DNA of 64,000 nt. Origin: JALYGY01 sp963800975 (GTDB lineage: Bacteria; Actinomycetota; Rubrobacteria; Rubrobacterales; Rubrobacteraceae). Within the stretch, counting starts at the first letter, position 1. Every line of letters begins with the position of its first letter. Below are positions 32,705-40,261 of this stretch, in pieces. Location: positions 248,001-312,000 of the forward strand of contig CAWDDB010000012.1 of the NCBI GenBank assembly GCA_963800975.1. The letters are read 5' to 3'. Both the position numbers and the translations under genes were made by a program. Below the pieces are notes generated by a model. It did no database searches, was not told where the DNA came from, and saw only the letters and a list, made by a program, of their open reading frames with translations.

Positions 32705-33523
32705 ATGAGAGTGGTGGCCAACTCCATACCCAAGAGCGGCACTCACCTACTGGGCCGTCTGCTCACGCTACTCGGGATCGAGAAGACGGAGCTAGGGGGG
32801 ATACGGTCGCACCTCGTGTCGGGACCATATGCTCCGATCAGGCGACTCGTGCGGGGGCGGGGCAAGGAGAAGGTCACCGTCGGCGTAGTCTCCCCCGCGC
32901 AGGTAAGCCGCCGCTGGCTCTCGCGCAGGCTCGACCTCGTCCCCGAAGGCCGATTCGTCACCGCACACTGCCTCTACTCCCCGGAGCTTGCCTCCCTCTT
33001 CCACGAGAAGGGCATGAGGACCGTGTGCATCCTGCGAGACCCCCGCGACGTCGCCGTCTCCCAGCTCCACTACGTCAAGAAAACAGAAGACCACTTCGCC
33101 CACGAGGCATTCGTGGGTCTGCCCTCCGACCACGAGCGTCTGCTCTTGTGCATCCGGGGCGGCACCCTGGGAGACCGGGAGCTGCTCTCGTTGGACGAGC
33201 GCTACCGCGGGTTCTCCGGGTGGGCCGAGGACGAGGATACGATAATGGTGAGGTTCGAGGACCTTGTGGGACCACGGGGCGGGGGTAGCCTCGAGGCGCA
33301 GATGAGGGCTGTGAGGGCTGTGGCCGAGCACGTGGGGGTGGAGGCGGACGAGGCGACGCTTGCGCGGGTCGGGGAGGAGATCTTCGGGTCCGGGCAGACG
33401 TTCAGGCGGGGGACGATAGGGGGATGGCGGGAGGAGTTCGCCACCGAGCACGAGCGGGCTGCGGAGGAGGTGGCCGGGCCCTTGCTGGTCGAGCTCGGCT
33501 ACGAGCCCAACCCCGTGCGGTAG
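32705..33523 (+). CDS. Sulfotransferase-domain protein
   Basis: 272 residues. ATG 32705 follows GAGGAGG. The 5' PAPS loop is A-N-S-I-P-K-S-G-T-H-L-L at the very N-terminus, and the 3'-phosphate motif is C-I-L-R-D-P-R-D-V-A-V-S near residue 108, with R-F-E-D-L-V-G later. These match cytosolic PAPS-dependent sulfotransferases; the size is normal. It probably acts on the polysaccharide repeat or a lipid carrier. Acceptor unknown. Confidence 0.88.
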   Translation: MRVVANSIPKSGTHLLGRLLTLLGIEKTELGGIRSHLVSGPYAPIRRLVRGRGKEKVTVGVVSPAQVSRRWLSRRLDLVPEGRFVTAHCLYSPELASLFHEKGMRTVCILRDPRDVAVSQLHYVKKTEDHFAHEAFVGLPSDHERLLLCIRGGTLGDRELLSLDERYRGFSGWAEDEDTIMVRFEDLVGPRGGGSLEAQMRAVRAVAEHVGVEADEATLARVGEEIFGSGQTFRRGTIGGWREEFATEHERAAEEVAGPLLVELGYEPNPVR

Positions 33524-33618
33524 CCGCGCATGGCTGGTGATCCTTGTTGCCCGAGGCCTGATCTCGCCGTGTTACTCTCGCTCGTGAACGGACGGAGCGC
33601 TGTCGAAGAGGCGGCAGC

Positions 33619-34599
33619 TTGAGCGCGAAGCCGACGCCTCTATTCCTCCTCTCGCTGCCCCGCTCGGGCTCCACCATGGCGCAGCGCATACTGGCCGCGC
33701 ACGAGCCTATCGCCACGGCCTCCGAACCTTGGATCTTGCTGCCCTACCTCTACACGCTCCGGGAGCGTGGGGTCTACGCCGAGTACAACCACCGCGCGCT
33801 CGTCCAGGCGGTGGAAGACTTCTGCGAGGCGCTGCCGGCAGGACGAGAAGACTACGTGGCGGAGATCCGGGAGTTCACCCTCCGCCTCTACGAGAAGGCG
33901 TCTCCAGAGGGCACTCGCTACTTCCTGGACAAGACGCCGCGCTACCACTTGATCTCAGATGAACTCGTCGCCGCTTATCCTCAGGGAAGATTCCTGATCC
34001 TCTGGCGAAACCCGCTCGCGGTTGTGGCCTCCATCATAGAGACGTGGGCTGGCGGTAAGTGGAACCTCTACCGCTTCAAGGTCGACCTTTTCGATGGGCT
34101 AGAGAACCTGATCCGCACCTACGAGCGGCACAAAGCCAGGATCCACGCGATGCGGTACGAGGACCTGGTGACTGAACCCGCCGAAACCTGGAACGAGGCA
34201 TTCGAATATCTGGACCTGCCATTCGATCGCTCATCCCTGGAGCTGTTTGGCGACGTTGAGCTCGGCGGAAGAATGGGCGACTGGTCGGGTACCAGGAAGT
34301 ACGCGAAGGTAAGCGAGGAGTCCATGGAGGGTTGGAGGCGCGTCCTCAACAATCCCGTTCGAAAGATCTGGTGCCGCCGCTACCTGCGGTGGATCGGTCG
34401 AGAACGACTGGCACTTATGGGTTACGACCTAGACGACCTGCTCGTGGAGCTCGATTCGCTGCCGACGTCTTATCAGCGGAGCTTTTCCGACTTGGGCCGC
34501 GGTTGCTGGGGCCTGGTTCGAGATTTCTCCGAACCCAGGATACTTGGAGAGAAGGTCTCCAAACTCCCGGCTTGGAAGCACGTCCATGTACACAGATAG
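33619..34599 (+). CDS. Sulfotransferase-family protein
   Basis: 326 residues from TTG 33619. P-L-F-L-L-S-L-P-R-S-G-S-T-M-A-Q-R-I-L provides the 5'-phosphosulfate loop, and F-L-I-L-W-R-N-P-L-A-V-V-A-S-I-I the 3' region. F-L-D-K-T-P-R-Y-H-L and M-R-Y-E-D-L-V-T-E-P are also typical of the Sulfotransfer_3 group. It is only distantly similar to the two others in the window. Together the three suggest a sulfated exopolysaccharide. It is the last gene before the 535-bp region holding the riboswitch. Confidence 0.87.
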   Translation: MSAKPTPLFLLSLPRSGSTMAQRILAAHEPIATASEPWILLPYLYTLRERGVYAEYNHRALVQAVEDFCEALPAGREDYVAEIREFTLRLYEKASPEGTRYFLDKTPRYHLISDELVAAYPQGRFLILWRNPLAVVASIIETWAGGKWNLYRFKVDLFDGLENLIRTYERHKARIHAMRYEDLVTEPAETWNEAFEYLDLPFDRSSLELFGDVELGGRMGDWSGTRKYAKVSEESMEGWRRVLNNPVRKIWCRRYLRWIGRERLALMGYDLDDLLVELDSLPTSYQRSFSDLGRGCWGLVRDFSEPRILGEKVSKLPAWKHVHVHR

Positions 34600-34860
34600 T
34601 GAATCCGAGGGGGGCAGGACGGCAGGTTAAGTCGCGTGGCGCGTCGCACGATTCTGCGGGGGTCCGGAAAAGTCGACCGCGGATAATGCCGGATCATAGT
34701 CGCTAGGCGGTCGGTACTCTGCGGCGGCTAGCTTCCGCCGATTTGCCGGGACGGTGATCCCAACCCGCATCGAGTGTTCAGGAACTTGCCGAGTAGGGCT
34801 GCCGACCATGCATGCGCGGCGCAGGCTGGGGCACCACCACCTCTCTGCTGCCGGCGCCCG

Positions 34861-34925
34861 TTGTCTTAAGTTTTGTTAATTTATTATTGCAGCGGGCAAC
34901 CAAAAGAATCGCTTTAGTTAATGCG
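34861..34925 (+). promoter_or_regulatory. AT-rich upstream region of the beta-helix gene
   Basis: The stretch from 34600 to 35134 has no supported gene. Within it, 34866-34895 is sharply AT-rich (TTTTGTTAATTTATTATTG), unlike the surroundings, and is a good place for a promoter or regulator binding. The riboswitch-like RNA lies about 150 bp downstream. No matching CRP-like box was seen here. Confidence 0.35.
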
Positions 34926-35048
34926 TTCTCCGGCATGGCTGGAGGCTACACACGCCGGTACGGTCGTTGCGCAACGTAAAAACCTCGGCTAGAGTGCCGA
35001 ACTTGGAGGGGGCTCCGGCAGGATCCCCATTGGAAACAATCGAATAAA

Positions 35049-35118
35049 TGACAAGGGCAAACCCGCCGTGAGGTGGGCTCGATGCCCTCGGGCCTCCTCG
35101 GAGGTAGCCGGGTTGTCA
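35049..35118 (+). ncRNA. Cyclic di-GMP-I (GEMM) riboswitch-like RNA
   Basis: Closing helix TGACAA/TTGTCA (35049-35054, 35112-35117). Then AAGGGCAAACC, a six-pair stem CCCGCC-GTGA-GGTGGG with a GNRA loop, a GCC-CTCGGGCCT segment, a short hairpin CCTC-CTCG-GAGG, and GGTAGCCGGGTT. Order and sequence parallel the Vc2 aptamer (GGGCAAACC, GNRA stem, GCC..CGGCCT, GGTAGC.GGGTT). The joint between the first stem and the second helix reads CTCGAT instead of ACGCAAA, so ligand contacts may be altered. It ends 17 bp before the beta-helix ATG, next to its AAGGGGG ribosome binding site, so translational control is plausible. Confidence 0.75.
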
Positions 35119-35134
35119 CGGACGAAGGGGGAAA

Positions 35135-36271
35135 ATGAACCGTGCGGTCCGTACGTCGAAGTGGTCTTTCGCTGCCGTCTTGGTGGCCGTAGTTCTGGCT
35201 GAGATCGCCCTGGCATCGCTGGAGCGCGCCCCGGTGGCGTCGGCGGCGACGTTCGAGTGCTCGGGCGTCCACGTTCGCCCCGGCGACGACCTCGATGCCA
35301 TCGTCAACCGCGACCCGGGTTCCAGGGGCACGACGTTCTGCGTGCACGCCGCCCAGTCGGGGACCACCTACTCGGTCAACAACACCGTACAGATCAGGTC
35401 CGGAGACAGGTTGATAGGTCAGCCCGGGAAGATCGTCACGCGCGGCCCCGCTAGCTACGGTGTCCCCCTGGTAAACATCAGGAACGGGGCCAAGCTCGCC
35501 AAGGTTATCCAGCTGAGCGGCGTGAACGTGCAGCTCAGATGGCTCGACGTTGCGGGCGGAAAGGTCAAGTACAACAGGAACAACAGGTTGGTCGACGGCA
35601 CAGGCTACGGTATCGGCGCCGGTCCGGCGGGTCCGACGGCGCGTTTGGAGTACCTCACCGTCCACGGCAACCAGTCCACGGGTATCAGCTCCATGAACGG
35701 CAAGCTGTTCCACTCCAACCTCTACAACAACGGTACGGCCCCCAAAGCCCAGGGCTGGTCGGCGGCGGCGGTGAAGGGGGTGGACGAGTACGAGGCGGCC
35801 TACAACTACGTGCACGACAACCCGGCCAACGGGCTGTGGTGCGACCACGGCTGCAAGGACGTGCCCGGGATGCAGAACGGGTTCTGGGCGCACCACAACC
35901 TCCTCGTGAACAACGGCAGGTGGGGGGTGCACTACGAATACTCCCCGATCGTCGCCAACGGCGTGCACCGCAACAGCCCCTCGGCGCTCATCGAGAGAAA
36001 CGAGATCCACGGCAACGGCCGCAAGGGTAACTACGGTGGCGCCTCGATGTACGACGCCCAGAACGCTATATTCCGCAACAATTCCTTCGGCCGCAGGGAG
36101 ATCGCGGGCGTGACCTATCCCGCCAACAACAGGCGCGCGATACTCTTCTACGACACGGGCCGCCGCACGGACCTTTGGAACGGTGATGCGGTAGGCAACA
36201 CCCTGCGCGGCGAAAGGATAGAAGGTTGCGACAAGCCCGACAACATCGCCTACTGCGCGAGCAACAACTAG
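35135..36271 (+). CDS. Secreted right-handed beta-helix protein (pectate lyase-like), copy 1
   Basis: 378 residues. Signal peptide with helix V-L-V-A-V-V-L-A-E-I-A-L-A-S-L, then a parallel beta-helix: repeated short strands and Asn-rich turns such as V-H-G-N-Q-S-T-G-I, L-Y-N-N-G-T, H-H-N-L-L-V-N-N-G-R-W-G and I-H-G-N-G. This is the pattern of polysaccharide lyases and epimerases. Cysteines in W-C-D-H-G-C-K-D pair locally. It may trim or remodel the exopolysaccharide; catalytic residues cannot be assigned. The c-di-GMP-type riboswitch precedes it, and a perfect 174-bp stretch is shared with the convergent paralogue at 36381. Confidence 0.85.
   Translation: MNRAVRTSKWSFAAVLVAVVLAEIALASLERAPVASAATFECSGVHVRPGDDLDAIVNRDPGSRGTTFCVHAAQSGTTYSVNNTVQIRSGDRLIGQPGKIVTRGPASYGVPLVNIRNGAKLAKVIQLSGVNVQLRWLDVAGGKVKYNRNNRLVDGTGYGIGAGPAGPTARLEYLTVHGNQSTGISSMNGKLFHSNLYNNGTAPKAQGWSAAAVKGVDEYEAAYNYVHDNPANGLWCDHGCKDVPGMQNGFWAHHNLLVNNGRWGVHYEYSPIVANGVHRNSPSALIERNEIHGNGRKGNYGGASMYDAQNAIFRNNSFGRREIAGVTYPANNRRAILFYDTGRRTDLWNGDAVGNTLRGERIEGCDKPDNIAYCASNN
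35752..35925 (+). repeat. 174-bp perfect inverted repeat, left copy (beta-helix genes)
   Basis: Identical, in reverse orientation, to 36841-37014. It encodes the same 58-residue core of both beta-helix proteins, while flanking coding DNA is clearly diverged. This suggests recent gene conversion or strong local constraint. Confidence 0.9.
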
Positions 36272-36380
36272 GTAGTCGGCCGCCGGGTAGAGGCTCGGCA
36301 ATCGCGGACAGGTGGCGGTAAGCCCATCCGTGGACCGCGCGGGCGGCTAACGGATGCCAAGCCGGTGCAAGTGGCGATAC

Positions 36381-37682
36381 CTAGCGCCGGCTGCGGTAGA
36401 TCCCGTATAGGACGGCCGCCACCAGGGTCGCAATAGACGCCTTGTGAATCCCGGATACTCCCGCACCGAAGTTGTCGTGGCATTCGACGATGTCGGGGTC
36501 GTGGCCGATATTGCAGCCGCTTATGTTCTCGCCGCCCAACCTGTTGCGGTAGGCTTTGCCATTCCACAGGTCCGTGCGGTCGCTCTGGTCGGTCCACGCG
36601 AACTCGATCGCTTTGCCCCCCGAGTTGGGAGGATACCTAACTCCTGCAATAGTCGCCGCCCCGAAATCGTTACCCCTAAACGTGGCGTTCTGGGCGTCGA
36701 GCATGGTTGCGCCTCCGTAGCCGCCCGAGGCGCCATTGCCGTGGATCTCGTTGTTCTCCACGAGGGCCGTCACGGCCGGGTCCACTCGCTCGCCTTGCCC
36801 CCACCCGTCGGTGAAACGCGGGCTATACTCGTAACGGATGCCCCACCTGCCGTTGTTCACGAGGAGGTTGTGGTGCGCCCAGAACCCGTTCTGCATCCCG
36901 GGCACGTCCTTGCAGCCGTGGTCGCACCACAGCCCGTTGGCCGGGTTGTCGTGCACGTAGTTGTAGGCCGCCTCGTACTCGTCCACCCCCTTCACCGCCG
37001 CCGCCGACCAGCCCCAGAAGTCGGGGTTGGTGCCGTTGTTGTAGAGGTTGGAGTGGAACAGCTTGCCGTTCGCCGACGAGACGCCCTCAGCGGCGTTATC
37101 GTGGACGGTGACATACTCGATAAGTAGGCTGCCATCCGCTGTGCCCGCGCCTATGGCAGTGCCGGTGCCTACAACGGGGCATCTGTCGGCGGCATCGCCC
37201 CAGTAGACGCACTCGGCCTGGGTCCTGTCGTCGTACTGACCGACGGCTCCGCTTACGTCAACCCACCTGACCTCGATGCTGGACCCTTCGAGCTGGAGGA
37301 GACGTGGCAACGCAGCAGCATTCATTATCCTTGCGGTCGGGACGCCGTAGCTAGCGGGCCCGCGCGTAACGATCTTACCCTCGGGACCAATAAGCTTGTC
37401 GCCGCTCCTCAGCGTGACGACCTCATCGACCTCGTAAGTGCCCGCCGCCAGACAGAACGTGGTGGCTGTCCCCACGGGGTTGCTGTTAACCACAGCGTCC
37501 AGGTCGTCCCCAGGGCCGATGCGGGTTCCCGAGCATGTCGGCGAAGTCGTCCCCGGCTGGCTATCGATCTGATCGACCGCAGGTTTGGTCGCAGCGTGCG
37601 GCAAAGTCAGCACGAGCACGACGCAGATCAGCGCCACCAACGTTACCCGCGTCGAGATTGCCCTAGCCGTTCGTGTGATCAA
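36381..37682 (-). CDS. Secreted right-handed beta-helix protein, copy 2, with C-terminal membrane tail
   Basis: 433 residues from TTG 37682, chosen because the leader T-R-V-T-L-V-A-L-I-C-V-V-L-V-L-T-L starts there; the open frame continues upstream inside the next gene. Same fold and order as copy 1 (G-P-G-D-D-L-D-A-V-V-N, D-K-L-I-G-P-E-G-K-I-V-T-R-G-P-A-S-Y-G-V-P, then the shared core). It differs in a Cys-bearing insert (E-C-V-Y-W-G-D-A-A-D-R-C) and a terminal hydrophobic A-S-I-A-T-L-V-A-A-V-L-Y-G-I-Y-R-S-R-R tail that could hold it at the membrane. It starts 13 bp after the propeller gene stop. Confidence 0.85.
   Translation of the reverse strand: MITRTARAISTRVTLVALICVVLVLTLPHAATKPAVDQIDSQPGTTSPTCSGTRIGPGDDLDAVVNSNPVGTATTFCLAAGTYEVDEVVTLRSGDKLIGPEGKIVTRGPASYGVPTARIMNAAALPRLLQLEGSSIEVRWVDVSGAVGQYDDRTQAECVYWGDAADRCPVVGTGTAIGAGTADGSLLIEYVTVHDNAAEGVSSANGKLFHSNLYNNGTNPDFWGWSAAAVKGVDEYEAAYNYVHDNPANGLWCDHGCKDVPGMQNGFWAHHNLLVNNGRWGIRYEYSPRFTDGWGQGERVDPAVTALVENNEIHGNGASGGYGGATMLDAQNATFRGNDFGAATIAGVRYPPNSGGKAIEFAWTDQSDRTDLWNGKAYRNRLGGENISGCNIGHDPDIVECHDNFGAGVSGIHKASIATLVAAVLYGIYRSRR
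36841..37014 (-). repeat. 174-bp perfect inverted repeat, right copy (beta-helix genes)
   Basis: Reverse complement of 35752-35925 with no mismatch over 174 bp. A further identical tract of about 38 bp (encoding N-G-K-L-F-H-S-N-L-Y-N-N) lies just beyond it in both genes. Confidence 0.9.
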
Positions 37683-37695
37683 CCCGCCGACGTTG

Positions 37696-38874
37696 CTAGG
37701 AGAGCCTCGCGTAGTGGGTCTGCTTGACCCCGTTAACATGTGTGAACTCCCCGCCGAAGTGCAGCCTCGTGCCATCGGGGCGCAGGGCCCACACCAGATT
37801 GTACTTGCCCGAGACCAAGGGATCCCAACTCGGGTCCAACGTTCCCTCGAAGGAGTAGGCGACCAGGCCCTTCCTGGTTTCGCACTCGCCGAACGGGTCC
37901 AACGTGGCGGCGTTGTTGGACGAGCGGAACCCGCAACGATCCGCCGTTCGGTCGGCCACCTCCCAGAAGTGTCCACCCACAACCACCCCGCCGTTCATGA
38001 TCTCCACCGCCTGCGCCGAACCCGACGTGTCGCGCCACCAGCCGGGCGCGCCCCCGGCCTTGGAGTACCGGGCCAGGAAGTCGTTGCCCCCCGCCGCCAG
38101 GTAGAGACTGTCGACGGTCTGTGCCACGGAGATGCCGATGCCCTGGGCCCCCGCCTGCTCCACCCTCCACAAGGTGTCGTGGATCCCCTCGGTGTTGAGC
38201 TTGATGAGCGCCTTGGTCGGGACACCGTCCACGGTGTCGCAGGCGCACGCCGCCCAGATCGTCTGGCCGCCGCTGTCGAGCTCCAGGTCCCTGTAGGCCG
38301 CGACGGTGTTGTGGGGACGCAAACTCAGGTCGACGGAAGTTCGGGCGCGTCTCCAGAGCTCCTGGCCTGTGGCAAAGTCGAAGGCCGAGAGGCTCGTGCC
38401 GCCGCCGTAGATCCTGCCAAGGGTGGGCGCCGCCAGGACCGAGCGCAAGCTCGGGGAGTTGTACCATTTCTTCACCTGGCCCGTGAGGCCATCCACCACG
38501 ACCAGGTTCTTCTGCGAACCGCTCGGGCCGCCGAAGTTGCCCGCTAGCACGACGTCGGTGCCGTAGACCTCGATGTCCCACACCTCCGAGTTGGCGCCGC
38601 CAAGTCGGGGGGCTATGGCCTTGTATTGGCCGGTTACCGAGTCGATTACCACAGCGTTTGAGACTGTGGCGACCAGGGAGCCGTCGCGCCGCTGGACCCG
38701 GGTGAAGTTGCCGCCCATCCACACGTTGGAGCCGACCTGGGCAATGGTCCGGACGCGCCCGTCGACCATGTGGGTGTCGTCGGGGGACTCCGCGGGCAGG
38801 GCAAGCGCGAGGCCTGGTAGCGCCGCCACGGTCGCCAGGATCGCCGCGGCCAACACAAGTGCGGTCCGTCTCAT
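37696..38874 (-). CDS. Secreted beta-propeller-like protein with GGxF repeats, copy 1
   Basis: 392 residues from ATG 38874, directly after AGGAGGAG; the open frame to 38919 lacks a binding site. Signal peptide A-L-V-L-A-A-A-I-L-A-T-V-A-A-L-P-G-L-A-L-A. The rest is built of strand repeats centred on G-G-N-F / G-G-H-F / G-G-E-F (V-W-M-G-G-N-F-T-R-V, V-V-V-G-G-H-F-W-E-V, L-H-F-G-G-E-F-T-H-V-N-G-V), the pattern of delta-60/DUF5122-like propellers. No enzyme motif is seen; probably a surface binding or structural protein. Paralogous to 47083-48297. Two CRP-like boxes lie upstream. Confidence 0.8.
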   Translation of the reverse strand: MRRTALVLAAAILATVAALPGLALALPAESPDDTHMVDGRVRTIAQVGSNVWMGGNFTRVQRRDGSLVATVSNAVVIDSVTGQYKAIAPRLGGANSEVWDIEVYGTDVVLAGNFGGPSGSQKNLVVVDGLTGQVKKWYNSPSLRSVLAAPTLGRIYGGGTSLSAFDFATGQELWRRARTSVDLSLRPHNTVAAYRDLELDSGGQTIWAACACDTVDGVPTKALIKLNTEGIHDTLWRVEQAGAQGIGISVAQTVDSLYLAAGGNDFLARYSKAGGAPGWWRDTSGSAQAVEIMNGGVVVGGHFWEVADRTADRCGFRSSNNAATLDPFGECETRKGLVAYSFEGTLDPSWDPLVSGKYNLVWALRPDGTRLHFGGEFTHVNGVKQTHYARLS

Positions 38875-38988
38875 CGCTCCTCCTCCTTCGCGGGAGGGCA
38901 CCGCAAACCAACTCCTCACATCCCCAGTCTTGCGGGACGAGGTTCACAGCCGCTACCCCACCACTGGCAGAGAGCTGTCGACACGCAC

Positions 38989-39033
38989 AGGATAGCACCC
39001 CGCGACCGTTGACACATCCCCTACAAGGGCGTT
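38989..39033 (-). promoter_or_regulatory. CRP-like box plus -10 (box 2, propeller gene)
   Basis: On the minus strand AACGCCCTTGTAGGGGAT (39033-39016), 21-bp gap, then TATCCT (38994-38989). It is the most degenerate box but has the exact promoter geometry. Start codon of the propeller gene is 115 bp downstream. Confidence 0.5.
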
Positions 39034-39362
39034 TTTTCGAGCATCTTGTTGGCTGGACTCTGGCTATTCGCAATCGAGCGTTATCCTTCGGCACCTTACA
39101 CATCTTCCGCCTTGAGAGGTTACGAGCGATGGTTGCCTGTCATCAAACGGCGCGGATGATTCTAGATCTCCTTGTACCGTTTGTGCATGCTAGAACATAC
39201 CGTCCCGTCCACCGCGCCGCTCCTTGTCTCGATAGGGCTAGGGGTAAACTGGATGTCGCGAGAAATCCGAAGGCCATGATCCCTCGTGGCCTTGTCTCCA
39301 CCATCGCGCCCGGTACCTTTCCAAGCCCTTGTTGCGTGACAGGGGCAGCATACAAGAAGTAG

Positions 39363-39405
39363 CCTATAGCTCGAGCGGGGGAGCCGCATCCCCCATGTGG
39401 CACAT
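39363..39405 (-). promoter_or_regulatory. CRP-like box plus -10 (box 3, distal, minus strand)
   Basis: On the minus strand ATGTGCCACATGGGGGAT (39405-39388), 19-bp gap, then TATAGG (39368-39363). The next supported gene downstream is the propeller gene nearly 490 bp away, with box 2 in between. The region 38875-39598 otherwise shows no convincing coding frame, so this may drive a long leader or a small RNA. Confidence 0.6.
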
Positions 39406-39545
39406 CTTGCTTGAATGCTCGCGGGGTCGCGGATGGTGGCGTCACTTAGCGCCCGCCGGGGCACCCCTGTACGGTCCCTCCGACCCAGCACACAGACCGA
39501 GACCGGGCTCGAGGCGTCGTGTCGGTCAATTCTCGGACGGTTTCG

Positions 39546-39602
39546 CTAGCGCAGGGTAGACCCGAGCGTCCTGCCTCTACTCTGCAAACCGCCCTGCGCT
39601 AG
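39546..39602 (-). terminator. 11-bp inverted repeat at the end of the lipoprotein gene
   Basis: CTAGCGCAGGG (39546-39556) and CCCTGCGCTAG (39592-39602) are perfect complements separated by 35 nt, and the second arm overlaps the lipoprotein stop codon. No T tract; a terminator or stabilising hairpin is possible. Confidence 0.4.
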
Positions 39603-40261
39603 AGTCGTTGCGATGCCGGCGCAACCTTTAGCACCTTCGAGTCCTCGGAGGTCTCCATGGTCCAACGAGCAGAGCCGATAGTGATGGTCGCTGTCCCGCC
39701 GCTCAGGTTGCGGCTGACGAACTCGTATGCCTGTTTCTTGTCGGCTCCCCGGTAATCCAACTGGGTGGCGAGCAAGCCAAAGAAGGGTTGCGAACCCAGG
39801 TCGAAGTCTTCGGTGCCATGTCTGAACACGCTTGCTTCGATGCCGCTCACCTGCTCGGCGCTGCGGCCCGATATCTCGCCCTCGTACCGAAGCGTCAGGT
39901 CGTGGTTCTCCTCGCTACTGCAGGCGTAAAGTGAGCCCCTGGCGACCTGTTGCCAGCACTCCAGACCCGGCTTCAAGAAGGTGGTCAGCACGGCGTCCGC
40001 GTTCATGCCCGCGATAGCCTGCGGCTCCCCTTTTCCTGGCGTCTTGTTGGGGGCAGATGCGGCGAGGTCCGGGTTGCTCTGGCCTTGCGAATAGGCCTTC
40101 GCTCCCTCGGACTGGTCGTCACCCGGCGACGTCCCGCTCTCGCCACGAGCGCCGCATCCGATCACCAGGAGTGCCACGTAGAGGGCTGCCACCGAGCACA
40201 GCAGTCGCCTCGACGCGCCGCGGCGGAGGACCAGCGAGCAGCCCGACTTCAAGCATCGCAT
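39599..40261 (-). CDS. Putative lipoprotein
   Basis: 220 residues. Leader L-C-S-V-A-A-L-Y-V-A-L-L-V-I-G-C with a lipobox-like V-I-G-C, then a Ser/Gly/Asp-rich linker and a folded domain (L-E-C-W-Q-Q-V-A-R-G-S-L-Y-A-C, I-T-I-G-S-A-R-W-T-M-E) with two Cys. Exported and membrane-attached if lipidated. The ATG directly follows the metallophosphatase TAG, so the two are cotranscribed. Family not recognised. Confidence 0.75.
   Translation of the reverse strand: MRCLKSGCSLVLRRGASRRLLCSVAALYVALLVIGCGARGESGTSPGDDQSEGAKAYSQGQSNPDLAASAPNKTPGKGEPQAIAGMNADAVLTTFLKPGLECWQQVARGSLYACSSEENHDLTLRYEGEISGRSAEQVSGIEASVFRHGTEDFDLGSQPFFGLLATQLDYRGADKKQAYEFVSRNLSGGTATITIGSARWTMETSEDSKVLKVAPASQRL

Noticed and set aside
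38859..39362. A 167-residue plus-strand frame in the propeller upstream region
   Set aside because: Irregular codon use, no ribosome binding site and no domain. It crosses two minus-strand promoter boxes.
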